NCBI GenBank assembly: GCA_017883125.1
Contig: JADGOD010000159.1
Span: 1 to 10,809, forward strand
Length of the DNA stretch: 10,809 nucleotides
DNA from: Acidimicrobiales bacterium
GTDB taxonomy: Bacteria > Actinomycetota > Acidimicrobiia > Acidimicrobiales > RAAP-2
Direction: 5' to 3'
Shown piece after piece: positions 1 through 7,435 of this stretch (position 1 is its first letter; the number at the start of each line of letters is the position of its first letter). The notes under the pieces are model-generated. The model made no database searches. It saw nothing but the letters and a program-made list of their open reading frames with translations, and was not told the DNA's origin. A program made the position numbers and the translations under genes.

Positions 1-459
1 GATGAGGGCCACGTGGTGAACACCGCCTCGCTGGCTGGCCTCGGGGGAGTGCCGGGCATGGGGCCGTACTGCGCGTCGAAGTTCGCGGTCGTGGGGATCT
101 CTGAGTCGCTGTACTACGAGCTCGAGCTCCGCGGGACGGCGGTGAGGTGCTCGGTCCTCTGTCCGGGATTCGTCAAGACCCGGATCTACGACTCGGAGCG
201 GAACATCCCTGCAGACCTGGTGGCGTGGACCGACGGACCGGACGCGAAGTTCGTCGGGGGGATCGCCAAACAGGCGGTCGAAGGCGGCATCGAGGTCGAG
301 GTGGTGGCTGACGCGGTGGCTGACGCGCTGGTGAACGAGAACTTCTGGATCCTCACCCATGAGCGGGTGGCGCTCTCCATGATGCGCCAGCGGATCGCGT
401 GGATGGAAGGCGGCAGTCCGCCCTCGATCGACCTCGACGCCGCTGGTCGCAACGACTGA
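1..459 (+). CDS. Short-chain dehydrogenase/reductase (SDR), 3' part only
   Basis: This is the C-terminal 152 residues of an SDR oxidoreductase; the reading frame is open from base 1, so the NAD(P)-binding Rossmann N-terminus lies outside the window. Visible SDR landmarks are the strand leading to the catalytic serine (VVNTAS, Ser10 of the visible part) and the catalytic YxxxK (YCASK, Tyr23 and Lys27). After them comes the usual helix (VVGISESLYYELE) and the segment VLCPGFVKTRIYDSE, where a proline-glycine turn leads into the substrate lid. A GTG at base 13 is in frame but lies inside the conserved core, so it is not the start. The gene ends in TGA and converges on the thioesterase gene 27 nt away. 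The substrate cannot be told from this fragment. Family call is firm; specificity is unknown. Confidence 0.93.
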   Translation, partial: DEGHVVNTASLAGLGGVPGMGPYCASKFAVVGISESLYYELELRGTAVRCSVLCPGFVKTRIYDSERNIPADLVAWTDGPDAKFVGGIAKQAVEGGIEVEVVADAVADALVNENFWILTHERVALSMMRQRIAWMEGGSPPSIDLDAAGRND

Positions 460-486
460 CGGCGACCAGCTCGGTCCCGGGCCGGG

Positions 487-1305
487 CTACGTGGCGGGAG
501 CGCCCTTCGGAAGACGCAGAAGGCTCTCTTGGCCCAACACCCCAGCGAGGGTGTTGTTGGCGTCGCGCATGTGGCCCAAGTAGAGCCCGCGCCGCGCCAG
601 CGACGTCGACGGCCACATCTGGCACGTGATCCACTCATCGGCGCGGACCGGCTCGTGGAACCACAGCACATGGTCGATGCTCGTGCCGCCGTTGCTGAGT
701 CCGGGCAACCACACCTTTCGGAAGCCGGATCCGATGTCCGAGAGGTAGGTGAGCGCGCACGCTTGGATCATTGGGTCGTCCGGGATCTTCGCTGAGGAGC
801 GGACCTGGAAGTAGTCGACGAAGCTCTCGGGGACGTCGTCCCGGCCGACGGAGGGGAGCTCCCGGATGTCCATGAGGAGAGTGTGGCGCTCGCTCACCCC
901 TTCGAAGGACGGCGGGTTGAAGTCGTCGATGCTTGCGTCGAGGCTGGGGATCTCCTCATCGGGGACGCTCTGGAAGGAGGCCAGCATCGAGAAGATCACC
1001 TCGCCGTCCTGGATCGCAGCGACGTGGCGGGCGGAGAACGATCCACCGTCGCGATCGCGGTCGACCCTCAGGATCACCGGGAGCTGGGGCTTCCCCGGGC
1101 GGAGGAAGTAGCCATGGAGCGAGTGGGGCCTGCGGTCGTCGCTGACGGTGTTGGCGGCGGCCATGAGCGCCTGGGCGGCCACCTGGCCCCCGTAGAGGGC
1201 AGGCCCGTTCTCTTGGAGAACGTTGATGCCCCGGTAGAGGTCGCGGTCGAGCAGCTCGAGGTCGAGCGCTTCTTCGATGGTGTTGGCGATCAGGGAGCTC
1301 TCCAC
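487..1305 (-). CDS. tesB: Acyl-CoA thioesterase II (TesB-like)
   Basis: A 272-residue double-hotdog thioesterase that would hydrolyse acyl-CoA to free fatty acid and CoA in the cytosol. The first hotdog domain shows LYGGQVAAQAL (residues 38-47), HSLHGYFLRPG (61-71) and the RDGGSFSARHV turn (85-95). The second holds the residues expected for the Asp-Thr/Ser-Gln catalytic set: Asp190 (LTYLSDIG), Thr208/Ser209 in GGTSIDH and Gln259 (LGQESLL). The SIDHVLWFHEPVRADEW stretch is a family hallmark. Length matches the usual 270-290 residues. The start is GTG and its ribosome binding site is weak; it was chosen because the N-terminus (LDLELLDRDLYRG) already matches the family and no better start is nearby. 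It lies 40 nt downstream of dgt on the same strand, so the two are probably co-transcribed. The stop is TAG. Confidence 0.93.
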   Translation of the reverse strand: MESSLIANTIEEALDLELLDRDLYRGINVLQENGPALYGGQVAAQALMAAANTVSDDRRPHSLHGYFLRPGKPQLPVILRVDRDRDGGSFSARHVAAIQDGEVIFSMLASFQSVPDEEIPSLDASIDDFNPPSFEGVSERHTLLMDIRELPSVGRDDVPESFVDYFQVRSSAKIPDDPMIQACALTYLSDIGSGFRKVWLPGLSNGGTSIDHVLWFHEPVRADEWITCQMWPSTSLARRGLYLGHMRDANNTLAGVLGQESLLRLPKGAPAT

Positions 1306-1310
1306 GACTT

Positions 1311-1349
1311 CTGAGGGTACCCGCCCGTCGAGCTGGGGTCGCCCCTCAG
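1311..1349 (-). other. Inverted repeat between dgt and tesB
   Basis: CTGAGGG (1311-1317) and CCCTCAG (1343-1349) are perfect 7-base inverted arms about 25 nt apart. Read on the minus strand, the distal arm contains the dgt stop codon, and a small GGGG-CGA-CCCC hairpin follows that stop directly. No U-tract follows. It could be a weak intercistronic mRNA structure or a partial terminator lowering tesB relative to dgt, or chance in GC-rich DNA. Confidence 0.3.
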
Positions 1350-2521
1350 CCGTCGATGCCCTGGGGGAGCCGGCCTGCGTCGTAGCCGACCAGGGAGACC
1401 GCCGAGCGGAAGGCGAACCGGTCGGTCATCCCGGCGACATAGGTCACCGCGGCGGACACGGCGGCGGACTCGCCGGCGAGCAGGCCGCCTTGGTCGATGA
1501 CGCCGGGGATGGTGTTGGGGTGATCGACGAAGTGCTCGATCAGCGCGGTGAGCACGTCGATCACGGCGAGGGCCTGGACCTTGGATGACTCTCTCAGGTA
1601 GATGTGCTCGTAGTTGAACGACCGGAATGCCGCGAGCGCCTCGGCATGCTCAGGGTCCATCCCGATCCGACCGGTGGCAAGGGTGGCGGCGACCATGGCG
1701 TCGATGAAGGCGCCGAGCTGGGATCCTCGGCGGGCCCCGCACCGCTCGCCGACCAAGACCGGAAGGCGATCCTGGGCGACGATGCCGGCATTGACGGCGT
1801 CTTCGAAGTCATGGCAGACGTAGGCGATCCGATCGGCCCAGCTGACGACCTCTCCTTCGGGCGTCGCCGGCGCCGGCCGCGACCACGAGTGGTTTCGGAT
1901 CCCGTCCAAGGTCTCCGCGCAGAGGTTCAGCGAGGCCAGCGCCACGTCGGCGCCCCAAGGAGCGTGGTCGTAGCCGCCTTCGACGAACGGGCTGAGCGCA
2001 TCTTCGCTCGCATGTCCACCGGGGCCGTGCCCGCAGTCGTGCCCCAAGGCGATCGCTTCGGTGAGGGCCACGTTGAGCCCCAAGGCGCGAGCGATCCCGG
2101 CCGCCACCTGGGCCACCTCGAGGGCGTGGGTCAGCCGGGTGCGCTGATGGTCGTCGGGGAAGACGAAGACCTGGGTCTTGCCTGCCAGGCGCCGGAACGA
2201 GGTGGCGTGGAGGATCCGATCTCGGTCGCGCTCGAAGCACGTGCGCCAGGGGTCGGGCTCTTCGGGATCTGCTCGGTTGCCGCTCCCGGCGGCCTTGGTG
2301 GCGCCAGGGGCGAGGAGCAGCGACTCTCGCTTCTCCCTGGTCACCCGGTCGATGCCGGTCGGCTCGAGGGGGGAGGGCCCTTCCGTGAGCACGGCGGTGG
2401 AATCCGCATGGGCGGTGACGACTTCCCGGCTCCCGATGCCTGTGACGAGGAATCCGTCCATGGTGGAAGCCCAGCGCGCGGAGCGCGACGTGGGGTCAGG
2501 GAGATGGCTCACGATGGCCAT
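1346..2521 (-). CDS. dgt: dGTPase-like HD-domain triphosphohydrolase
   Basis: A 391-residue deoxyguanosinetriphosphate triphosphohydrolase-like protein; the family releases tripolyphosphate from dNTPs in the cytosol. The HD-domain metal ligands are visible in order: His132 (RLTHALEV), His161-Asp162 (ALGHDCGHGPGGH) and Asp230 (SWADRIAYVCHD). The entry motif DRDRILHATSFRRLAGKTQVF (98-119) is typical, as is the preceding REKRESLLLAPGATKAA (62-78). The ATG at 2521 was chosen because codons 1-59 keep a high GC third position like the rest of the gene and a purine-rich AGGGGG lies 10-15 nt upstream. A GTG at 2344 fits the usual family N-terminus and is the main alternative. The frame stays open upstream to 2845, but that part overlaps the DUF3107 gene and is not protein-like. 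Likely the first gene of a dgt-tesB unit; substrate preference is not readable. Confidence 0.9.
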   Translation of the reverse strand: MAIVSHLPDPTSRSARWASTMDGFLVTGIGSREVVTAHADSTAVLTEGPSPLEPTGIDRVTREKRESLLLAPGATKAAGSGNRADPEEPDPWRTCFERDRDRILHATSFRRLAGKTQVFVFPDDHQRTRLTHALEVAQVAAGIARALGLNVALTEAIALGHDCGHGPGGHASEDALSPFVEGGYDHAPWGADVALASLNLCAETLDGIRNHSWSRPAPATPEGEVVSWADRIAYVCHDFEDAVNAGIVAQDRLPVLVGERCGARRGSQLGAFIDAMVAATLATGRIGMDPEHAEALAAFRSFNYEHIYLRESSKVQALAVIDVLTALIEHFVDHPNTIPGVIDQGGLLAGESAAVSAAVTYVAGMTDRFAFRSAVSLVGYDAGRLPQGIDG

Positions 2522-2604
2522 TCTGCCCGCCCCCTGTAACGTGGGAAAGGTCGCCAGCCGAAAGCCGGCATCGGAGACGACAGAGCCAAGAAGGAGATCG
2601 CGAC
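2522..2604. promoter_or_regulatory. Divergent intergenic region between dgt and the DUF3107 gene
   Basis: These 83 nt must hold the starts of two opposite transcripts. On the plus strand, TAACGT (2537-2542) is a possible -10 box with no convincing -35. AAGGAG (2591-2596), 8 nt before the GTG at 2605, is a good Shine-Dalgarno and fixes the start of the DUF3107 gene. On the minus strand only a G-rich AGGGGG ribosome binding site is seen before the dgt ATG. I see no clear operator. Confidence 0.4.
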
Positions 2605-2838
2605 GTGGACGTCCGAATCGGCATCGTGCAGACCGCCAAGGAACTCGAGGTTGAGCTGGGCGATGACGCCGATCGCGACTCGATCTTGGCGGAGATCCAA
2701 GAGGCGTTGAGCAGCGAGTCGGTCCTCTGGCTGACCGATCGCAAGGGACGGCGCGTTGCGATCCCGGCGGCCAAGGTCGCCTACGTCGAAGTCGGCGCTC
2801 CGACCCCTGATCGCCGCGTCGGTTTCGGCGCACCGTAG
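2605..2838 (+). CDS. DUF3107 family protein
   Basis: A 77-residue protein matching DUF3107, a small family confined largely to actinobacteria; M. tuberculosis Rv3208A (TB9.4) is, as I recall, a member. The pattern is MDVRIGIVQTAKELEVEL, an acidic helix (residues 19-37), then LWLTDRKGRRVAIPAAKVAYVEVG (41-64) and the conserved VGFG tail (72-75). It looks like a compact alpha/beta domain, with no signal peptide, membrane segment, cysteines or catalytic motif. The function is unknown. The GTG start is set by AAGGAG 8 nt upstream. The stop lies 22 nt before the first ArsA-like ATPase, so it should be co-transcribed with that pair. Whether the link is functional cannot be told from one genome. Confidence 0.88.
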   Translation: MDVRIGIVQTAKELEVELGDDADRDSILAEIQEALSSESVLWLTDRKGRRVAIPAAKVAYVEVGAPTPDRRVGFGAP

Positions 2839-2860
2839 CCGGCATCGTGACGGAGCCGGG

Positions 2861-3808
2861 ATGATCCCGCTCGCTGAGCGCTCCCTGATCTTCGTCACCG
2901 GGAAAGGTGGCGTCGGCAAGACGTCGGTGGCGGCCGGTCTCGCCCAGATGCTGGCGTTCCAGGGGCGATCCGTCCTCGGGTGCGAGGTCGATGCCAAGGG
3001 CGATCTCGCTGCTGCGTTCGAAGCTCCGCCTTCGGGGTTCACGCCCGTCTCGGCCGGCGAGAACCTGTCACTGATGGCGATGGACACCGAAGCCTCGCTT
3101 CGGGAGTACCTCAAGCTCAACCTGAAGATCCCCATCATCGGCCGGATCGGACCGTTGGCCAGAGCGTTCGACTTCGTCGCCACCGCTGCTCCTGGGGTCA
3201 AGGAGATCCTGACGGTCGGGAAGCTCTGTTACGAGGTCCGCGAGCGCCACTACGACACCGTGGTGGTCGACGCATCGGCGACCGGTCACATCGTCGGCCA
3301 GCTGGCCGCGCCCCAGGCCATCAACGAGCTTGTCAAGGTCGGTCTCATCCGATCTCAGACCGACTGGATGCTCGACATCCTCTCTGACCCGCGCCAGTGC
3401 GGCCTGGTGATCGTCACCACTCCCGAGGAGATGCCGGTCGCAGAGACGGTCGAGCTGGCCGCCAAGGTCGCCGAGGAGACGACCGTGGAGCTCGCTGCGG
3501 TCGTGGTCAACCGGGTTCTCCCCGAGCGCTTCTCACCTCGAGCTGAAGCGGTGTTCGATCGGCTGTCCAGCCATGAGGGGATCGACGCGCTCAGCGAGGT
3601 GCTCGGCGCGGACTCGGCGTCGGTCGTCGGTGCTGCAGCATTGGCCACCACCATGCGGCGCTCCCGCGTCCAGCACATGAACACCCTGCGAGCCGGGCTG
3701 CCCGCCGGCACGCCGCTGGTTCTCGTCCCGTACCTCTTCCAGCGAGCTGACGGCCACCGTGCCACGCGCCAGCTCGCACTCCACCTTGCGGAGGAGATCG
3801 ACCGATGA
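2861..3808 (+). CDS. ArsA/Get3-like ATPase, subunit 1
   Basis: A 315-residue soluble P-loop ATPase of the ArsA/Get3 (SIMIBI) class. The deviant Walker A GKGGVGKT (14-21) has both the P-loop Lys20 and the signature Lys15 that contacts the partner's ATP. Switch-like VDAKGDL (43-49) follows, then VVVDASATGH (134-143) in place of ArsA's DTAPTGH signature, and a nucleotide-base NR motif (VVVNRVLP, 214-221). There is no CxxC zinc motif and no hydrophobic client-binding insert like that of Get3. Subunit 2 follows with an ATGA overlap. The arrangement resembles M. tuberculosis Rv3679-Rv3680. No arsenic genes are nearby, so arsenite export is unlikely. The start ATG at 2861 has GGAG 5 nt upstream; the frame runs open to 2756, but that part is antisense-like composition overlapping DUF3107. 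Confidence 0.92.
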   Translation: MIPLAERSLIFVTGKGGVGKTSVAAGLAQMLAFQGRSVLGCEVDAKGDLAAAFEAPPSGFTPVSAGENLSLMAMDTEASLREYLKLNLKIPIIGRIGPLARAFDFVATAAPGVKEILTVGKLCYEVRERHYDTVVVDASATGHIVGQLAAPQAINELVKVGLIRSQTDWMLDILSDPRQCGLVIVTTPEEMPVAETVELAAKVAEETTVELAAVVVNRVLPERFSPRAEAVFDRLSSHEGIDALSEVLGADSASVVGAAALATTMRRSRVQHMNTLRAGLPAGTPLVLVPYLFQRADGHRATRQLALHLAEEIDR

Positions 3809-4971
3809 GCGGCTCGAGCCCGGGCTCGATCGAGCGGCTGCTCGGCGAACGGGAGATCGTCATCGCCTGTGGGCCCGGAGGTGTCGGCAAGACCACCACG
3901 GCGGCTGCAGCGGCAGCGATCGCCGCATCGAGGCTCGGTGGCGATGTGCTCGTCCTGACCGTCGATCCGGCCAGACGGCTCGCTGATGCCCTCGGACTCA
4001 AGGGCCTGGGCAACCAGGTCACCCCCGTTCCCCCCGAGGTCTTCCAGGCGGCGGGAGAGACGCCGCTGGGCACGCTGTCGGCGGCCATGCTCGACACCAA
4101 GCAGAGCTGGGACGCGCTCATCGGCGAGCATGCTCCCGACGAGGCGACCCGGGACCGGATCCTCCACAACCCGCTGTACCAGAACATCACCGAGCGCTTC
4201 ATCCAGAGCCATGACTACATCGCGATGGAGCGGCTCTACGAGCTGCACTCGTCGGGTTCGTGGGATCTCATCGTGGTGGACACCCCGCCGACGAGGAACG
4301 CGCTCGACTTCCTCGACGCGCCGGCCCGATTGGCCGACTTCTTCTCCAGCCGCCTGCTGCGCTGGCTCATCGCCCCATCGCGCTCGACGCTGCTCGGGAT
4401 CGCGTCGAAGCCGTTCACCCAGGTCGCCGACCGGATCTTGGGGACGCAGTTCCTGGCGGACATCACGGAGTTCTTCGTCTCGCTCCAGTCGATGTACGAC
4501 GGGTTCGTGGAGCGGGCGAACGCCGTCTCGCGGCTCTTGGCTGACGAGAGGACGAGCTTCATGGTCGTCTCGACCTCAGAGACCGTGCCGCTGCGTGAGG
4601 CCGAGTTCTTCGCCACCGAGCTCGCGACCCGGGGCCTCGATATCGGAGCCGTCGTATTGAACAAGGTCCTCCCCACCTCCCTCTCGGACCCCGATGCCCT
4701 CGCAGCGACCCGCCGGCTCGCTCAGCGGACGCCGGAGATGACAGCGGCGCTGGCCGCCCGCTTGGACGTGGACGCCTCGGTGCTCGACCGGGTCCTCGAG
4801 ACGGTGACCGAGAGCTTCGAGGACTTCGCCGTCGTCGCCCGGCGTGAGGCCTCGAGCCGAGAGCGGTTCCCCCTCGGGGGGGCGACCCTTCTCACGGTGC
4901 CCCAGCTCGACCGGGATGTCCATGACATGGAGGGCCTCCTCACCCTCGGCAGCTACCTGCTCGGCAGCTGA
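3805..4971 (+). CDS. ArsA/Get3-like ATPase, subunit 2
   Basis: A 388-residue ATPase of the ArsA family, translationally coupled to subunit 1 by the ATGA overlap and preceded by a strong GGAGGAG (3790-3796). The P-loop is GPGGVGKT (23-30): Lys29 is present, but the signature lysine is replaced by Pro24. Switch I TVDPARRLADALGL (52-65) is close to the canonical DPAxxLxDxF, and LIVVDTPPTRNALDFL (155-170) is the switch II/signature region with TRN in place of TGH. VVLNKVLP near residue 290 is the base-recognition motif. A helical stretch around residues 175-230 (FFSSRLLRWLIAPS onward) sits where Get3 carries its client-binding subdomain. The likely active form is a heterodimer with subunit 1. The M. 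tuberculosis Rv3680 protein is the nearest relative I can name. Biological role not established from sequence. Confidence 0.92.
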   Translation: MSGSSPGSIERLLGEREIVIACGPGGVGKTTTAAAAAAIAASRLGGDVLVLTVDPARRLADALGLKGLGNQVTPVPPEVFQAAGETPLGTLSAAMLDTKQSWDALIGEHAPDEATRDRILHNPLYQNITERFIQSHDYIAMERLYELHSSGSWDLIVVDTPPTRNALDFLDAPARLADFFSSRLLRWLIAPSRSTLLGIASKPFTQVADRILGTQFLADITEFFVSLQSMYDGFVERANAVSRLLADERTSFMVVSTSETVPLREAEFFATELATRGLDIGAVVLNKVLPTSLSDPDALAATRRLAQRTPEMTAALAARLDVDASVLDRVLETVTESFEDFAVVARREASSRERFPLGGATLLTVPQLDRDVHDMEGLLTLGSYLLGS

Positions 4972-4983
4972 GCGGCACCGCTC
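4970..4983 (+). other. Hairpin embedded in the ArsA subunit 2 stop codon
   Basis: GAGCGG (4970-4975) and CCGCTC (4978-4983) form a perfect inverted repeat with two bases between; it begins inside the TGA stop. In RNA it would fold as a 5-bp GC stem with a four-base loop. No T-run follows, so it is at best a weak or factor-assisted terminator ahead of the PHP gene. Confidence 0.35.
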
Positions 4984-5051
4984 GCACCGCGGGCCGGGTC
5001 TGGGGTGCCTACCATGGCCAGGTGGATCTCGACAGGGGAGTGTGACCTCAG

Positions 5052-5936
5052 GTGCTCGATTACCACCTCCACCTCTGGCCCCACGGGGACTCCGACACCT
5101 GGCTCAGCGTCGACCAGATCGCTGACTACTGCGAGCACGCTGCCGCACACGGCGTCACCGAGATCGCCATCACCGAGCACCTCTTTCGCTTCCGCCAAGC
5201 TGCGGACGTCGTCGGGCGCTTCTGGGAGGCGGCGGACCCCGACCCGGCGATGCAGGCGTCGATGGCCTCGTACTTCGACCACCACGCCCGCAACGATCTC
5301 GACAGGTACGTCGATCTCGTCCTCGAGGCCAAGCGCCAGGGCCTCCCCGTCAAGGTCGGCATGGAGGTCGACTACTACCGAGGCCAGATGGACTCGGTGG
5401 GCGAACTCCTCAGCCAGTATCCCTTTGACGTCCTGCTGGGCTCGGTCCACTGGATCGGCGCGTGGCGCTTCGACGACCTCGACGATGCTCTCCAGATGTC
5501 GAAGTGGGAGGCCCAGACGGTCGACGCGTGCTGGGATGCCTACACCGGAGCGATGGAGGAGCTGGCCGCCACCAAGACGTGTGACGTCCTGGCCCACCCG
5601 GACCTGATCAAGGTCGCCGGCCGCGTGCCGCAGAATCCGGTGGAGTGGTGGGACCGGCTGGCCGAGGCGGCATCAGCCACCGGGATGGCGGCGGAGCTCT
5701 CGACGGCGGGGTTCCGGAAGCCGATCGGTGAGCAGTACCCGTCGACTCCGCTCCTGGACCGCTTCGTCGCAGCGGGCGTCCCGATGACCACGGCCTCGGA
5801 CGCCCACCGGGTCGGGGACGTCAGCGACCGTGTCCAGGATCTGGCAGCCATCGCATCGGCAGCCGGGCTCACCACGCTGGCCAGCTTCGACGGCCGGATC
5901 CGCACCGACGTCGCGCTCGGTGCCGGAGGGTCCTGA
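5052..5936 (+). CDS. PHP-domain phosphoesterase, histidinol-phosphatase-like
   Basis: A 294-residue polymerase-and-histidinol-phosphatase (PHP) domain protein, a metal-dependent phosphoesterase. The full ligand set is visible: His5 and His7 (DYHLHLW), Glu42-His43 (ITEHLF), Glu105 (GMEVDYY), His133 (GSVHWIG), His182 (AHPDLIK), and Asp250/His252 (TASDAHR). Length and motif order match the HisK/HisJ-type histidinol phosphatases. No other his gene is here, so the substrate is uncertain; an orphan phosphatase with another sugar- or amino-alcohol-phosphate substrate is possible. The start is GTG, since the frame is closed by a TGA at 5043-5045; AGGGGAG (5034-5040) lies 11 nt upstream. TACCAT (5010-5015) is a possible -10. 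The stop overlaps the pdtaS start by one base (TGATG), indicating translational coupling with the kinase. Confidence 0.88.
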   Translation: MLDYHLHLWPHGDSDTWLSVDQIADYCEHAAAHGVTEIAITEHLFRFRQAADVVGRFWEAADPDPAMQASMASYFDHHARNDLDRYVDLVLEAKRQGLPVKVGMEVDYYRGQMDSVGELLSQYPFDVLLGSVHWIGAWRFDDLDDALQMSKWEAQTVDACWDAYTGAMEELAATKTCDVLAHPDLIKVAGRVPQNPVEWWDRLAEAASATGMAAELSTAGFRKPIGEQYPSTPLLDRFVAAGVPMTTASDAHRVGDVSDRVQDLAAIASAAGLTTLASFDGRIRTDVALGAGGS

Positions 5937-7435
5937 TGGCGACACCGGCGGAGCTGGCACGGCTTCGCACGCAGCTCGACGACGAGCAGACCGATCACCT
6001 CCAGCGCCTGCTGGGCTCCTGGTCGCTCCTCGCCGACCTTGCGTTCTCGGACCTCCTCCTCGTCGCCGCCGTGGCGACGCCTCCGCCCGGCACCGGGCCA
6101 CAGATGGTGGTCCTCGGGCAGGTCCGGCCGAACAACCGCAGCACCGTGGTCAGCCAAGACCTGGTCGGCCAGACGATCCCTGAGAAGCAGTGGGATCTGG
6201 CTGCCGAGGCGCTCCACTCCGGGCGCCTGGTGGAGGGCACGATCTTCGTCGCCGAGCTCGATGACGACGTCCCCGTCTGGAACATCCCGGTCCGCTACAA
6301 CGACGTCATCGTCGGGGTGCTCATGCGGATACAGGGTCCGCTTCGTGGCCCGGCAAGCCTCTACGAGCGAACGTACCTGGACGTCTTCGAGCGATTCTGC
6401 TCGATGGTCTCTGAGGCGACGTTCCCCTTCACCGATGAAGAGGTGGCGGCGGAGGAGACGCCGCGGGTCGGGGACGGAGCGATGCTGGTCGATGCGCACG
6501 GTCGGGTGGAGTTCGCTACTCCCAACGCCGTCAACGCCTTGCACCGGATGGGGGTCTATTCGCCTCCGGATGGGAGCCGGTTCGATGACCTCGGTGTCGA
6601 GGCGTCCTTGGTGAGCACGGCGCTGGGTACGGGCCGTCCCGTGATCGAGGAGATCGAGCGGCGACCGGACGTCGCCGTCCTGGCGCACTGCGTGCCGCTC
6701 CTCGATGCCGGCCAGGTGACCGGAGCGCTCATCCTCCTGAGAGACGTCACCGACCTGAGGCGCCTCGACCGCTTGGTGCTCTCGAAGGACGCCGCCATCC
6801 GAGAGGTGCACCACCGGGTCAAGAACAACCTCCAGACCATCTCCGCCCTGCTTCGCCTCCAGGCTCGCCGTACCGATCAGCCTTCGGTGTCCAGCGCGTT
6901 GCTCGAAGCGGAGCGACGGATCCGCTCGATCGCCATCGTCCACGAGATCCTCTCGAGAGAGCCCGGGGACCAGGTCCCCTTCGCCGACATCGTCGGCCCG
7001 CTGGTGGCGATGGCGAAGGACTCGGTCGTGGTGAGCCAGCCGATCGAGATAGCGGTCTCCGGAGACCTCGGCGAGACCACCGCTGATGTGGCGACCCCGC
7101 TCGCGGTGGCGTTGGCCGAGCTCCTCCAGAACGCGGTCGAGCACGCCTTCTCAGGGAGCGAGGAGACCGATGCCGTCGGCCACGTCTTCTTGACGCTCCG
7201 TCACGACCGCCACGAGCTCGTCGCAGAGGTCCGTGACGATGGCCGGGGGCTCCCGGCGAGGTTCGAGCTCGAGACCACACCGAGCCTTGGACTCAGCATC
7301 GTGCGTGACCTCATCCGGACCCAGCTCGACGGGGAGATCGAGATGGTCTCGCTCGATGCCGCCGATGGCGGGGGAACCCGAGCAACCATCACGGTTCCCC
7401 TGGAGGGTCACTCCCGAGGTGCCGACCGGCCGTGA
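5936..7435 (+). CDS. pdtaS: Cytosolic sensor histidine kinase PdtaS
   Basis: A 499-residue soluble histidine kinase with the domain order and sequence of PdtaS (M. tuberculosis Rv3220c). Residues 20-160 form the N-terminal GAF-like sensor (LLGSWSLLADLAFSDLLL; GQVRPNN; SPxR-like IPVRYNDVIVGVL). Residues 178-275 form a PAS domain (GDGAMLVDAHGRVEFATPNAVNALHRMG). The HisKA_2 dimerisation/phosphoacceptor helix SKDAAIREVHHRVKNNLQ spans 283-300, with phosphorylation at one of His292/His293. The HATPase domain (about 385-490) has the N box AELLQNAVEHAF (394-405), G1 DDGRGLP (434-440) and G2 SLGLSIV (450-456). There are no membrane segments. The usual partner PdtaR, an ANTAR-domain RNA-binding response regulator, is not in the window. 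GGAGGG (5925-5930) serves the ATG. In mycobacteria this pathway responds to nitric oxide and copper. Confidence 0.95.
   Translation: MATPAELARLRTQLDDEQTDHLQRLLGSWSLLADLAFSDLLLVAAVATPPPGTGPQMVVLGQVRPNNRSTVVSQDLVGQTIPEKQWDLAAEALHSGRLVEGTIFVAELDDDVPVWNIPVRYNDVIVGVLMRIQGPLRGPASLYERTYLDVFERFCSMVSEATFPFTDEEVAAEETPRVGDGAMLVDAHGRVEFATPNAVNALHRMGVYSPPDGSRFDDLGVEASLVSTALGTGRPVIEEIERRPDVAVLAHCVPLLDAGQVTGALILLRDVTDLRRLDRLVLSKDAAIREVHHRVKNNLQTISALLRLQARRTDQPSVSSALLEAERRIRSIAIVHEILSREPGDQVPFADIVGPLVAMAKDSVVVSQPIEIAVSGDLGETTADVATPLAVALAELLQNAVEHAFSGSEETDAVGHVFLTLRHDRHELVAEVRDDGRGLPARFELETTPSLGLSIVRDLIRTQLDGEIEMVSLDAADGGGTRATITVPLEGHSRGADRP

Noticed and set aside
464..486. GC-rich small hairpins between the SDR and tesB stop codons (GACC/GGTC and CCCG/CGGG).
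   Set aside because: The stems are only four bases and are expected by chance at this GC content.
1604..2539. A 311-codon plus-strand open frame opposite dgt.
   Set aside because: It is antisense to the HD hydrolase, whose metal-binding motifs are intact, and its own product has low-complexity G/R/E-rich composition.
2522..2845. Extension of dgt upstream to 2845.
   Set aside because: It would overlap the whole DUF3107 gene, and the added arginine/serine/proline-rich sequence looks like an antisense translation.
2756..2860. Extension of ArsA subunit 1 upstream to 2756.
   Set aside because: The added 35 residues are out-of-frame DUF3107 sequence, and the ATG at 2861 has its own ribosome binding site and a family-like N-terminus.
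3355..4248. A 297-codon minus-strand open frame across the ArsA pair.
   Set aside because: It is antisense to two clearly conserved ATPase genes and has no domain signature.
3805..4971. Arsenite-efflux (ars) operon interpretation of the ArsA-like genes.
   Set aside because: No arsB, arsC, arsD or arsR is nearby, the ATPases are two separate single-domain proteins, and the closest described pair is not an arsenic pump.
5540..7144. A 534-codon minus-strand open frame opposite the PHP and pdtaS genes.
   Set aside because: It lies wholly antisense to two genes with clear motifs. Its translation is rich in R, G, H and D with no recognisable domain, the usual shadow of high-GC coding sequence.
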